The notes beneath the pieces are model-generated. The model made no database searches. It saw only the letters and a list, made by a program, of their open reading frames with translations, and was not told the origin of the DNA. Both the position numbers and the translations under genes were made by a program. A stretch of 64,000 nucleotides of DNA from Maribacter aquivivus (GTDB lineage: Bacteria > Bacteroidota > Bacteroidia > Flavobacteriales > Flavobacteriaceae), in contig NZ_FQZX01000002.1 in NCBI RefSeq assembly GCF_900142175.1, forward strand, positions 353,317-417,316, written 5' to 3'. Shown here one piece after another: positions 24,391 to 32,748 of this stretch; the stretch's first letter is position 1; every line of letters starts with the position of its first letter.

Positions 24391-24993
24391 ATGGGTAAAA
24401 AAATATTAGAAAGAATCGATATTGAAAACTTAATTACAAATTTAAGAGGAGAAGTAGGTACAGTAATAGAATCTTGGACTTTATTAAGAGAGTATCATAT
24501 TTTGACTAATCAATTGACTTCAAATATGAGTCATAGTCAGTACAAAGAAAATCTTAGGAACAGTGATTTTAAAAAGAGACATATTATTAAAAAAAAACTA
24601 ACTGATGACATTATATCAAAGCTTTCTGAGTTAGCTCAAGAAACTAACAATACTCTTAATTTCTATTTGGCAACACAAAAAATCACCAATCTAGATTCTG
24701 AATTTAAAGATTATAAAATGTATATAATCAAAAACAAGTTTAAAGCTAGAAGAAATGAGTTTATTAGTCACAAAAATTTACCATTAAAATGGTCAGGGCA
24801 TAAAGCAGCATATAGCATACCATATGTAATAATTGTAAAAGCAATTGTAAAAGCAATTATCCTAATGAAAGAGATTGATAATATATATATTGGTAAAAAT
24901 GCAAATTTGAATTGGCAGATTTTAAGAGCTAGTAGATATAATTACGAAGTTGCAGCCAGGGCAAGATATATGGATATGTCATTTATAAAATAG
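24391..24993 (+). CDS. HEPN-like (AbiU2-type?) putative ribonuclease
   Basis: 200 residues, nearly all helical and Lys-rich. The segment KFKARRNEFISHKNLP (about 117-131) contains Arg121-Asn122-x4-His127, which fits the HEPN RNase motif R-x(4-6)-H with a polar residue after the Arg. The following helix and the earlier ESWTLLREYHILTNQL helix resemble AbiU2-like HEPN proteins. HEPN RNases act as toxins or abortive-infection effectors. The gene has its own ATG 202 bases after the KAP NTPase stop and is followed by a terminator about 160 bases downstream. Low GC like its neighbour. No antitoxin-like partner is visible, so the NTPase may be its regulator. Assignment rests on the motif and helix pattern only. 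Confidence 0.55.
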   Translation: MGKKILERIDIENLITNLRGEVGTVIESWTLLREYHILTNQLTSNMSHSQYKENLRNSDFKKRHIIKKKLTDDIISKLSELAQETNNTLNFYLATQKITNLDSEFKDYKMYIIKNKFKARRNEFISHKNLPLKWSGHKAAYSIPYVIIVKAIVKAIILMKEIDNIYIGKNANLNWQILRASRYNYEVAARARYMDMSFIK

Positions 24994-25154
24994 GATTCTA
25001 ATTTTACAAATGCGTATGGTTTTTCAATAAACAATTGCTTATCTAAATAATTTTTATACTATTATAATTAGAGAAGTCATGGTAGTACTTTATTACAATC
25101 TTATCTTTCATCATAAGAAAGAAATTGGAAAAATAAGTTTACTTCTTACAGAGC

Positions 25155-25209
25155 GTCTCTGTATACCTTAATTAGTTAACAGCTAATTGGTATGCAGAGA
25201 CTTTTTTTT
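25155..25209 (+). terminator. Strong terminator closing the KAP/HEPN insert
   Basis: GTCTCTGTATACC (25155-25167) pairs with GGTATGCAGAGAC (25189-25201), one G-T pair, with a further AATTAG/CTAATT pairing inside, followed by eight T. It separates the plus-strand insert from the convergent thi operon. The bases 24994-25154 hold no gene. Confidence 0.9.
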
Positions 25210-25286
25210 GCGTAAAACTTTACACAGCGCATAAACTCTAAAAACGGTGAACTAAGTTGCTTACTTCCTATTGCTGAAAACAGCTT

Positions 25287-26402
25287 TTAGTCTTGCCAAT
25301 TATTAGCCCAATCTTTCCAAACCACATCTAGACCTTTACTTTTTAACATGGCGGTGATGTCTTCTGTTGGTCTTTCGTCTGATATTTCAAATTGCTCTAA
25401 AGATTCTGGTGCAACGGCATACCCACCAGGGTTGGTTTTAGACTCTGCGCTTATGGAGGTAATGCCCAAATTCACAATATTATTTCTGAACACCTCACTT
25501 TCACGAGTAGACATGGAGAGTTCTACATCTTCATCTAATAACCTAAAGGCACAGATGAGTTGTACCAAATCTGGGTCGGTCATTTCAACCTTTGGTTCCA
25601 ATCCTCCTGAATGGGGTCGTAATCTAGGAAACGATATGGAGTATTTAGTTTTCCAGTACGTCTTCTGTAAATACTTTAAATGTAATGCCGTAAAAAAGCT
25701 ATCTGCACGCCAATCTTCTAAGCCGAACAATGCGCCCAATCCTATTTTGTGAATTCCGGCTTTACCCAATCGGTCGGGAGTATCCAATCGAAAATCGAAA
25801 TTAGATTTCTTGCCTTTTGGGTGGTGCTTTTTATACTCCTCTCTATGGTAGGTTTCTTGATATACCAAAACGGCATACAGTCCATTTTCAATTAACAGCT
25901 CATATTCATCTTGCAATAAGGGTTGTACCTCTATGGTGATATTCGAAAATTTAGAACGAATTAACTGCAAGGCATTATTGAAGTAATCTACACCAACGGT
26001 TTTATTGGCTTCTCCTGTAACCAATAAAATATGGTCATAGCCTTTAGATTTTATATACGCTACTTCTTTTAAAATTTCAGCGTCGGTCAAGGTTCTACGT
26101 GGAATTTTATTGGTCATGCTAAAACCGCAGTAGGTACAAATGTTCTGGCATTCGTTACTTAAATACATGGGCGAATACATTTGTATGGTATTCCCAAAGC
26201 GCTTCTTGGTGAGTTGGCGACTCAATTGCGCCATTTGCTCCAAATAGGGTTTGGCAGCAGGCGATAGCAACGCTTTAAAGTCTTCTAAATCTCGCTTTGT
26301 GTTACTTAATGCGCGTAACACATCGTGCTCTGTTTTAGAAAAAATACTGGCTAGGGTATCATCCCAATTGTAAGTATCGAATAGGGTTTTGAAACTGCTC
26401 AT
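25287..26402 (-). CDS. thiH: 2-iminoacetate synthase (radical SAM)
   Basis: 371 residues, normal ThiH length. The radical-SAM cluster motif is C-x3-C-x2-C in NECQNICTYCGFSMTN (about residues 107-122), preceded by MYSPMYLSNEC as in ThiH. YHREEYKKHHPKGKKSNFDF and SFPRLRPHSGG are further ThiH-specific segments. It cleaves tyrosine to give dehydroglycine for the thiazole ring of thiamine and works with ThiG and ThiS. It is the last gene of the thi operon, 4 bases after thiG. Confidence 0.95.
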   Translation of the reverse strand: MSSFKTLFDTYNWDDTLASIFSKTEHDVLRALSNTKRDLEDFKALLSPAAKPYLEQMAQLSRQLTKKRFGNTIQMYSPMYLSNECQNICTYCGFSMTNKIPRRTLTDAEILKEVAYIKSKGYDHILLVTGEANKTVGVDYFNNALQLIRSKFSNITIEVQPLLQDEYELLIENGLYAVLVYQETYHREEYKKHHPKGKKSNFDFRLDTPDRLGKAGIHKIGLGALFGLEDWRADSFFTALHLKYLQKTYWKTKYSISFPRLRPHSGGLEPKVEMTDPDLVQLICAFRLLDEDVELSMSTRESEVFRNNIVNLGITSISAESKTNPGGYAVAPESLEQFEISDERPTEDITAMLKSKGLDVVWKDWANNWQD

Positions 26403-26406
26403 ACTT

Positions 26407-27171
26407 CTAATTCAAAAAACTGGTTAAGGGACTACTTGCTTCGGCTTTTTTATGCACTATAGGTGCCAGTTTCGCTTCAAAAGCCATTCTGCCAGCTGCT
26501 ACCGCCATTTTAAACGCTATGCCCATTGCAACAGGGTTTTGAGAAACGGCTATAGCCGTATTTACCAACACGGCATCTGCACCTAGCTCCATTGCAAAGG
26601 CTGCATGTGAAGGGGCACCAATACCGGCATCTACAATAACAGGCACATTGCTTTGGTCAATAATAATCTCTATAAATTCTTGTGTTCTTAATCCTTTATT
26701 ACTTCCTATGGGTGCACCTAAAGGCATTACACACTGCACACCAACTTCCTCTAATCGTTTACATAGCACAGGATCCGCATGTATATAAGGCATAACCACA
26801 AAACCTAGTTTCACTAGTTCTTCGGCAGCTTTTAGAGTTTCTATAGGATCGGGAAGCAGATATTTTGGATCGGGATGTATTTCTAATTTCACCCAATTGG
26901 TCTCTAAGGCTTCACGAGATAATTGAGCGGCAAAAACAGCTTCTTTTGCATTACGAACTCCCGAGGTATTGGGTAATAAATTAATGCGATTATGATTTAA
27001 ATGCCGTAGTATATCATCTTGCGCATCACCAACATCTACCCGTTTTAAGGCCACGGTCACCAATTCACTTTCTGATGCCAGTATGGCTTCTTTCATTACT
27101 TGCGACGAGCTAAATTTTCCCGTTCCCGTAAACAATCTTGAATTAAACTTCTTATCTGCTATCTGTAACAT
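26407..27171 (-). CDS. thiG: Thiazole synthase
   Basis: 254 residues, a complete TIM-barrel Thi[15 protein letters not shown] opens the barrel, [17 protein letters not shown] carries the Schiff-base Lys (Lys95), and [12 protein letters not shown] and [20 protein letters not shown] are the phosphate-binding segments. It condenses deoxyxylulose phosphate, dehydroglycine and ThiS-thiocarboxylate into the thiazole phosphate. One base separates it from thiE upstream, and thiH follows after 4 bases. Confidence 0.95.
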   Translation of the reverse strand: MLQIADKKFNSRLFTGTGKFSSSQVMKEAILASESELVTVALKRVDVGDAQDDILRHLNHNRINLLPNTSGVRNAKEAVFAAQLSREALETNWVKLEIHPDPKYLLPDPIETLKAAEELVKLGFVVMPYIHADPVLCKRLEEVGVQCVMPLGAPIGSNKGLRTQEFIEIIIDQSNVPVIVDAGIGAPSHAAFAMELGADAVLVNTAIAVSQNPVAMGIAFKMAVAAGRMAFEAKLAPIVHKKAEASSPLTSFLN

Positions 27172-27172
27172 C

Positions 27173-27826
27173 TTATTTTCTTTTTTCTTCGGATATCCAA
27201 CGTTGTTCTACTATTTCGCCACCATTGATGCGTTTCTTAAAATCTGGAATGCTATTAAAGTTGCGCGTTATTTCACCGGAAACTGCGATACCATGAATAC
27301 CCATTTTCATTAGTGCAGAAACATCATCTATAACAATACCACCTATGGCAATTACAGGAATAGCTGTTTTGAGTTCTTCGAATATGGTCAAATAACCGTT
27401 TATGCCCAATACGGGACTCAAATTCTCTTTGGTCTTCGTAAACCTGAAAGGTCCCATACCTATATAATCTACTTTTTTATGGATCAGATTTTTACAATCC
27501 TCCAATGTATTGGCGGTGCCACCAATGAGTTGCCAAGAAGCCAGCTCTTTTCTTGCTATAGTAGGGCAGGAGTCTAATTTACCTAAATGCACACCATCTG
27601 CTTTTACCGCAGCGGCAATTTTATAGTGATCGTTAATGATTAATTGTACCTGAAACTTTGATGTTATTTCTCGTGCTTGTTGTGCGGTTTCAAGTACTAC
27701 TTTTTCTGGCTGATTTTTTAAACGCAATTGCACCAATTCCGCTCCAGAAGAACACGCTTTCTGAATATTTTCTAAGTGTTCTTTAGGGGTACTGCCTTGT
27801 GATATATAATGTAATGTTGGTATCAT
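27173..27826 (-). CDS. thiE: Thiamine phosphate synthase
   Basis: 217 residues with intact ThiE motifs: ELVQLRLKN (pyrimidine/pyrophosphate site), [26 protein letters not shown] and the phosphate loop [17 protein letters not shown]. It joins hydroxymethylpyrimidine pyrophosphate and thiazole phosphate. It is the functional counterpart of the degenerate paralogue at 19851-20501. It lies between the tenI-like gene and thiG in a tight operon controlled by the TPP riboswitch at 28874-28952. Confidence 0.9.
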   Translation of the reverse strand: MIPTLHYISQGSTPKEHLENIQKACSSGAELVQLRLKNQPEKVVLETAQQAREITSKFQVQLIINDHYKIAAAVKADGVHLGKLDSCPTIARKELASWQLIGGTANTLEDCKNLIHKKVDYIGMGPFRFTKTKENLSPVLGINGYLTIFEELKTAIPVIAIGGIVIDDVSALMKMGIHGIAVSGEITRNFNSIPDFKKRINGGEIVEQRWISEEKRK

Positions 27827-27847
27827 TTAGATTCTTTACTTAAAAGC

Positions 27848-28483
27848 TTAATTCATGCTATTTCTATTTGAAGTTTTCTTCTCCTCAATCCATGCCGCTT
27901 CATATTGCTTTTTCAAGGCTATGAAGCTTTCAACAGGGTTTTCCATATTCCAGACGCCACCTAAGACACCAATACCTTTAAAACCGAGCTTTAGTGTTTG
28001 TTGTACTGTTTTATCAGTGATTCCGCCCATGCCCACGATTAACTTTTCACTTTGGTTGACGTCAAAACCCTTGCCTTCATAACCCTGTTTAGAGATGGAA
28101 GAAAACACGGGACTCAGTAAATGATAATCAAATTCAAACTCACAATCTTCTAATACCTCTGGATCGTGAAAAGAAGAACTTATGGTCTTACCGTACATAT
28201 CTAAACTTTTAAAATACTGCCCGGGATTATCAATATGGTCTATTCTTTTTTGCTCTTGAAAATGCACGCCTTTTAAATCATATTCATTGATCAACTCATG
28301 AAAAAGGTGTACTACAATTCTATTGTGATATTTAGTATCTATTAGATTTAAATAATCGCAATGTTCTTGATAGTCTTTAAATGGTTTTCTCAAATGATAA
28401 TATGCCAAACCTTGTTGAAACAACTGATGGAGTATTTCAATTTCGTTAGGGATATCATTTTCTGGTGCTATTAATACGATCAT
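27848..28483 (-). CDS. ThiE/TenI-like protein (possible thiazole tautomerase)
   Basis: 211 residues, a divergent ThiE-superfamily barrel. YYHLRKP (about 33-39) replaces the ThiE QLRxK motif, LKGVHFQE stands for DGVHLG, and SSSFHDPEVLEDC carries the His that corresponds to the S-V-H motif of TenI tautomerases. DYHLLSPVFSSISKQGYEGK is the phosphate loop. Such proteins are commonly annotated as thiamine phosphate synthase in Flavobacteriaceae but fit TenI better, aromatising the thiazole product of ThiG. It sits second in the operon, after thiS, and before thiE. The canonical flavobacterial thiC is missing from this position. Confidence 0.75.
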   Translation of the reverse strand: MIVLIAPENDIPNEIEILHQLFQQGLAYYHLRKPFKDYQEHCDYLNLIDTKYHNRIVVHLFHELINEYDLKGVHFQEQKRIDHIDNPGQYFKSLDMYGKTISSSFHDPEVLEDCEFEFDYHLLSPVFSSISKQGYEGKGFDVNQSEKLIVGMGGITDKTVQQTLKLGFKGIGVLGGVWNMENPVESFIALKKQYEAAWIEEKKTSNRNSMN

Positions 28484-28556
28484 TTTTGTGATTTAAGTAT
28501 TGTAATGGAAATCCTTTTGCTTCATGTGGATAAACTGGGAATAGAAAGCCTGATTT

Positions 28557-28760
28557 TCAACCCCCTTGAGTAGCTCTAATGACCAATACTTCATCACTCT
28601 CGTTCAGTGTTTTGGTATGCCACTCTGTTTTGGTGATAATGTTCTCATTTACCGCCACGGCTATTCCGTTGACAGAAATATCCAATCCTTTAATGATTTC
28701 ATCTAATGTAGTGTTCGGCTTGAATAGGTGAGTGGTGTTGTTTACTTTAATGTGTATCAT
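28557..28760 (-). CDS. thiS: Sulfur-carrier protein ThiS
   Basis: 67 residues, ubiquitin-like, ending ATQGG; the terminal Gly-Gly is the site of adenylation and thiocarboxylation. INGIAVAVNENIITKTEW-like strands are typical (here VNGIAVAVNENIITKTEW). First gene of the thi operon, starting about 90 bases after the riboswitch terminator. Confidence 0.95.
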   Translation of the reverse strand: MIHIKVNNTTHLFKPNTTLDEIIKGLDISVNGIAVAVNENIITKTEWHTKTLNESDEVLVIRATQGG

Positions 28761-28842
28761 CTTTTCAATTAGTTTATCAATGCGTAAAACGCAACAATGA
28801 TTTTAATTTTGATGTAAACAGAAAGAGTAAATAATGAAATGA

Positions 28843-28879
28843 AAAAAGGAAAGTACAGGTTGTTGATCCTGATAACTTT
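28843..28879 (-). terminator. Riboswitch-linked intrinsic terminator
   Basis: On the minus strand AAAGTTATCAGG and CCTGTACTTT form a bulged stem with the core CAGG/CCTG, followed by CCTTTTTTC. It lies between the TPP aptamer and thiS, and its left arm overlaps the 3' strand of aptamer helix P1. Confidence 0.6.
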
Positions 28880-28952
28880 TCCCTACGTTGATATTAATCA
28901 AATCAGGTTCTAAGGATATTTCTCAAACTATGAAATAGCTACTCCTAAAGTT
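28874..28952 (-). promoter_or_regulatory. TPP riboswitch (THI element)
   Basis: On the minus strand the aptamer contains GGAGTAGC, then TGAGA, then ACCTGATTTGAT and CAACGTAGGGAA, the conserved THI-box order. AACTTT and AAAGTT close helix P1 at 28947-28952 and 28874-28879. It precedes thiS and should repress the thi operon when thiamine pyrophosphate is abundant. The rest of 28953-29176 shows no gene. Confidence 0.9.
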
Positions 28953-29176
28953 TACTTCGCTAATGTAAGAATTTGAAGACGAACATGTGCTTTTAAACTT
29001 CAGAATGTTGATTAATTTATAGCTACAAGCGTTTTATGAAATAATCGGCAATTATACCATACTTATCATATAAGTCTTATCATTAGCCCCAGTAGTTTCA
29101 TTGCTAATTTTATCTAAAAACGCTAAAAAGTATAAATGAGTTACAGTAATTTTGTAGTTCATATAATTACAGCATA

Positions 29177-29776
29177 TTGCTAGAAAAAAGAAATCAATTA
29201 CCCCAAGAGCAATTTATAGATGAAGAAAACTTCATTTATTGTTTAGAAGGCGTTCAAGACATAGAAACAGATAAGGTTACCGAAGCTCAAGAAAGCTTGG
29301 AGCAACTGGCCATGAAATACGGTATTTCCAGTATCTACAAAACATGTGATACCATTGAAGGATTAGAAGATAGCTTAAATGCCCTGGTCTTAGATGATCA
29401 CAATTTTAAGGACTATGAAATCATCTATTTGGTGATGCATGGTGAAGCCAACAGTATTTGCTTAAACGATTACTATTATACCTTACAGGAAATTGCAGAG
29501 CTATTTGAAGGCCGATTGAAAGGAAAGATTTTACATTTCTCCAACGCAAAAATTCTTGATTTAGACGAAGAGGAATCGCAATACTTTTTAGATATCACTG
29601 GCGCAAAAGCTGTATCTGGTTATGGCAATGCATTTAACGGAGTAAGTAGCGCTAACCTTGATAAGGCTTTCTTTAACTTATTTAAAGAAGATGATGATAT
29701 GTTTGAAGTGGTAGAAGAGCTACACCAAAGACATTACAATGTCTGTAAACTACTAGATTTTAGATTGTATTATTAA
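29177..29776 (+). CDS. CHAT-like/DUF6642-type protein
   Basis: 199 residues, acidic. IIYLVMHGEANSICLNDYYY (His88-Gly89) followed by KILHFSNAKILDLDEEES resembles the strand-His-Gly and strand-x-C pattern of caspase/CHAT folds, but the second position reads HFSNA with no Cys, so protease activity is doubtful. This pattern is what I recall for DUF6642. No in-frame ATG is near the start; a TTG at 29177 is used with low confidence. A decayed copy of its last ~43 codons sits at 37222-37353. It is a single gene, convergent with the LemA/glycosyltransferase operon. Confidence 0.55.
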   Translation: MLEKRNQLPQEQFIDEENFIYCLEGVQDIETDKVTEAQESLEQLAMKYGISSIYKTCDTIEGLEDSLNALVLDDHNFKDYEIIYLVMHGEANSICLNDYYYTLQEIAELFEGRLKGKILHFSNAKILDLDEEESQYFLDITGAKAVSGYGNAFNGVSSANLDKAFFNLFKEDDDMFEVVEELHQRHYNVCKLLDFRLYY

Positions 29777-29816
29777 ATCTACTTTCAACACATTTATCAA
29801 AATAGAACTACAAATT

Positions 29817-30623
29817 TTATAGCAGCTGCTTTCTTAAAAATTGGTCATCATACCTTCTTTTAAAAGGAAGTATATGTTGCTTCGCTCTATAGTTCTTGGT
29901 CTCTAGAATACTATTGAAACCACAGCCAGTGAAGATTTTAGTAGCGTTCTCTAATACCTCGTCTTCAATACGAGTACCTTTAATACTGCTAGTATTTTCA
30001 CGGATAATATGTGCTGGAATTTTTGAAAATGAACAGATATAAATGTGTTCATCTGTACGATATAATAAGGCTTGTTTGTACAATAATAAAACCTCTTCTA
30101 AGGGCGAAGAATGTATGACCAAAAAATAAGGTTTTTCAAGCGCTAGCTCGTTCAACTTTTCTCTCGGTTTTATTAATAAAGAAAACGGAATTACCTTCTT
30201 GTACCTGTAATTGGTTAAGGTAATTCCGTTTTCTAATGTGTAGATAATATCATAATCCGGACACGTGTATTTTTCAAAGTAGGCTTTGTTTAAAATGCGC
30301 CCCAGTAATACGGTCTTTACGAAATGAAGATCAGAAAAGCTCTTTTCAAGTTCGCCATAAAACCCTGCAGGAAACACATCAACAACAAACGTATTGATCT
30401 TATGTTCCTTTATACAGTTTAGCAGAAACCGGTTGAAATGAACCTGGTCCTTAAAAAATGCATCTTCTTTGTATAACGTTTTTATGTTTTTAGGTACCTG
30501 ATCATGAAAAACAGAGTTCGTTACTAACACGCAATCTTCTAAGGGAATTTCCTGTGTGTATATAAAATTAAGGACCCTATTTATATGCCCAAAACCAGCA
30601 CCATAAACATAAAATAAATACAC
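29817..30623 (-). CDS. GT-B glycosyltransferase-like protein (GT28/MurG-like)
   Basis: 268 residues. The N-terminal FYVYGAGFGHINRVLNF is the Gly-rich nucleotide-sugar loop of GT28-type enzymes, and the C-terminal IFTGCGFNSILETKNYRAKQ and LPFKRRYDDQFLRKQ match the donor-binding half (G-x-G-F-N-S/T and P-x-x-x-x-x-D-Q). It is shorter than MurG but has both Rossmann halves. It is the last gene of a seven-gene minus-strand operon starting with LemA and overlaps the upstream lipoprotein stop by one base. The acceptor is unknown. Confidence 0.7.
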   Translation of the reverse strand: MYLFYVYGAGFGHINRVLNFIYTQEIPLEDCVLVTNSVFHDQVPKNIKTLYKEDAFFKDQVHFNRFLLNCIKEHKINTFVVDVFPAGFYGELEKSFSDLHFVKTVLLGRILNKAYFEKYTCPDYDIIYTLENGITLTNYRYKKVIPFSLLIKPREKLNELALEKPYFLVIHSSPLEEVLLLYKQALLYRTDEHIYICSFSKIPAHIIRENTSSIKGTRIEDEVLENATKIFTGCGFNSILETKNYRAKQHILPFKRRYDDQFLRKQLL

Positions 30624-31237
30624 TATATCTTATTTAATAATTCGGCTATAATGAACATTTTATGCTCATTAGGTATCTCGTCTATTGCCAAAATAGCATA
30701 CACATAACTTTGTTGGTTAGAAGAAAGTTTAAAAGCTTCGGTATCATTTACCTTAACACTATTTCCTTCAATATTAACCCTGTACAGCTCTTCTTCATTA
30801 CGTTTTACCTTAATTTTATCATCATAAGGTCTTACTTCAAAAGCATTTTCATTCTCTTCATTATCAGAGATTTTTACTTTGTCTGGGTATATTTTAATCT
30901 TCCATAATAAATCAGAATCGGCATCTCTTAATTTGAAGCTTTCTTCTTTAAACTTTACTTCATACTTCATTTGTCCGTTTGCATAGAACTTATGCTTGTC
31001 TGGCTTACTTTTAAAAGTATAGTTTGTATTGTTCGCTACTATTTTAATTGGAGACAGGTTAAAACCTCCTATTACAGCTCCATCAGCTGTTGTAATTGAC
31101 ATGTCAAGGTTTTCTGTAGATGCACTAGCAGAAGTACTTGTTGTGGTGTCTGTGCCGTTAGATGAGTTCTTGTTTTCTGTTTTACAACCTACCAATAAAA
31201 GTAGTGTTAGTACAAAAATAATGTGTGTTTTTCTCAT
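30623..31237 (-). CDS. Lipoprotein of unknown function
   Basis: 204 residues. Lipobox LLLVGC with acylated Cys18, followed by a Ser/Thr-rich linker to about residue 45. The remainder is beta-rich with repeated charged strands (YEVKFKEESFKLRDADSD, KIKVKRNEEELYRVNI). No family recognised. It overlaps the upstream glycosyltransferase gene by four bases and the downstream one by one base, so it is translationally linked to two glycosyltransferases. It may be the envelope component of the operon's product. Confidence 0.75.
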   Translation of the reverse strand: MRKTHIIFVLTLLLLVGCKTENKNSSNGTDTTTSTSASASTENLDMSITTADGAVIGGFNLSPIKIVANNTNYTFKSKPDKHKFYANGQMKYEVKFKEESFKLRDADSDLLWKIKIYPDKVKISDNEENENAFEVRPYDDKIKVKRNEEELYRVNIEGNSVKVNDTEAFKLSSNQQSYVYAILAIDEIPNEHKMFIIAELLNKI

Positions 31238-32337
31238 GGTTTTAGAATGTTTATGTAGTTTGATATTTCTATTTCTTCGGTATAATTCGTTTTAATTTTC
31301 TGAAACAATGCATCGCACATCTGTTCTTTTTCAGAAGGTGTCATTTTATGTATTTGCAATAAGATGTCTAACAGTTCATTTGCCTGTAAAGGATTGAATA
31401 AAAATCCATCCTCTTTAGTACTGATTACATCTTTTATTCCTCCAACATTTGCACCGATTACAATATTTTTAGTTGCTGCCGCTTCTAATAAAACATTAGG
31501 CATACCGTCGTAAAAAGATGGTATAGCAACGATTCCAACTGCATTGTAAAATGATATCAGTTCGTTCTGGTTAGCAAAAGCATAAAACTGAACATTGATA
31601 TCTAAATTTAAAATATGTGTTTTTGTTTCCTCGTCTAAATCACCAATTAAACACAGTACGTAATCCTTTTTATATGGAAATCTAGCAAAGGTTTCTACAA
31701 AATTTATAACCCCTTTTTTGGCTTTTAATTGCCCTACAAAAGCAATAGGTATTTTAGAATTGAACGATTGTTTTAGACCTTCTATACTTTTAAGGTGACT
31801 TTTAGCGGGTTTCCATAGGTCAACGTTAATTCCGTTTTGTGTAAAATAGGTGTTGCTATGAGAAACAAGACTGTCAATTTTTTCTCTTTTCTCTTTGGTT
31901 ACCGTAAAAATATAGCGGGAGTTTTCAAGTGCGTATAAGAGATGGTTTCTCTTTTTTGAAAAAATACCTTCATCAAAATCATTACCTCTAATAAAAGTAA
32001 TCAAGGGTTTCTGTATCCATTTAGATAAAATGGGTCCAATATTAAGCGGTAGGTTACCGCCAAAAACACCAATATGTGTAAGTGAATCTAGAAAGGGGAG
32101 TTGCTGAATAAACTCAGATGCTAGTGATAATGTAAACTCCTCTGAGCGTTCTATAGGCACTGCAGAATAGGTTCCTTTTACAACAGTATCAGTATTGAAT
32201 TTCTTCTTTCTATTTGTGAAATGAACGACATGCACCTGTATTCCATTTCTTTTGAAATTACGTACCAAACGATCACAAGAAACGGCCATACCACCTTTAT
32301 TAGGCGGATAATTTTGAGTGATTAACAGTACATTCAT
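31234..32337 (-). CDS. Glycosyltransferase family 4 protein
   Basis: 367 residues. N-terminal LLITQNYPPNKGGMAVSCDR is the GT4 acceptor-side start; IAFVGQLKAKKGVINFVETF opens the donor domain near residue 190; AIPSFYDGMPNVLLEAAATK and VGGIKDVISTKEDGFLF are the E-x7-E retaining glycosyltransferase motif region. Cytoplasmic, uses a nucleotide sugar. It overlaps the lipoprotein gene by 4 bases and abuts the zinc-ribbon gene upstream by one shared base, so it is a firm member of the operon. Confidence 0.9.
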   Translation of the reverse strand: MNVLLITQNYPPNKGGMAVSCDRLVRNFKRNGIQVHVVHFTNRKKKFNTDTVVKGTYSAVPIERSEEFTLSLASEFIQQLPFLDSLTHIGVFGGNLPLNIGPILSKWIQKPLITFIRGNDFDEGIFSKKRNHLLYALENSRYIFTVTKEKREKIDSLVSHSNTYFTQNGINVDLWKPAKSHLKSIEGLKQSFNSKIPIAFVGQLKAKKGVINFVETFARFPYKKDYVLCLIGDLDEETKTHILNLDINVQFYAFANQNELISFYNAVGIVAIPSFYDGMPNVLLEAAATKNIVIGANVGGIKDVISTKEDGFLFNPLQANELLDILLQIHKMTPSEKEQMCDALFQKIKTNYTEEIEISNYINILKP

Positions 32338-32744
32338 TAACTATCAAAATAAGATCCATCATCAGAATCATCATGCAAGAAAACCGTAGAACTGCTATCA
32401 AATAAACTACCATAATCATCTGCCATAAATACCATATACGGGTATTCTGCATGAAAACGATTGATCATTTTTCTTCTCCATACTGATCTATCTTTAGAAT
32501 AGAGTTCAATATCATTGGTTAGTCGTGCATCGAATTCTACAAAGCAACTAATACATAATATGGCGTTCTTTTTTCTATAAACCTCAGGTCCACTATTTTG
32601 ACTTATAATTTTGTTGGCTTTAAACGCATGTATATTACACACATTTTTCTTGCATTTCTCGCAAACTACGGTCGGATTATTTTCGCAATTGCGAACTACA
32701 AATAGTCCTGTAAATTCTTCGCAACGTATTTTATTTTCTTCCAT
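32337..32744 (-). CDS. Small Cys/His-rich (B-box or zinc-ribbon-like) protein
   Basis: 135 residues. Eight Cys and several His in the first ~85 residues: Cys8, Cys20, then VVCEKCKKNVCNIHAFK and ILCISCF. The spacing C-x2-C-x4-C-x2-H resembles a B-box or double zinc ribbon. The acidic C-terminus (HDDSDDGSYFDS) is disordered. No exact family recognised. It is embedded between a two-helix membrane protein (4 bases) and a glycosyltransferase (1-base overlap). A structural or partner-binding role within the operon's complex is the best guess. Confidence 0.7.
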   Translation of the reverse strand: MEENKIRCEEFTGLFVVRNCENNPTVVCEKCKKNVCNIHAFKANKIISQNSGPEVYRKKNAILCISCFVEFDARLTNDIELYSKDRSVWRRKMINRFHAEYPYMVFMADDYGSLFDSSSTVFLHDDSDDGSYFDS

Positions 32745-32748
32745 AAGA

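Noticed and set aside
28843..28952. TPP riboswitch as a certain OFF switch by transcription termination
   Set aside because: The terminator arm overlaps P1, so the direction of control cannot be read from sequence; only presence of the aptamer is claimed.
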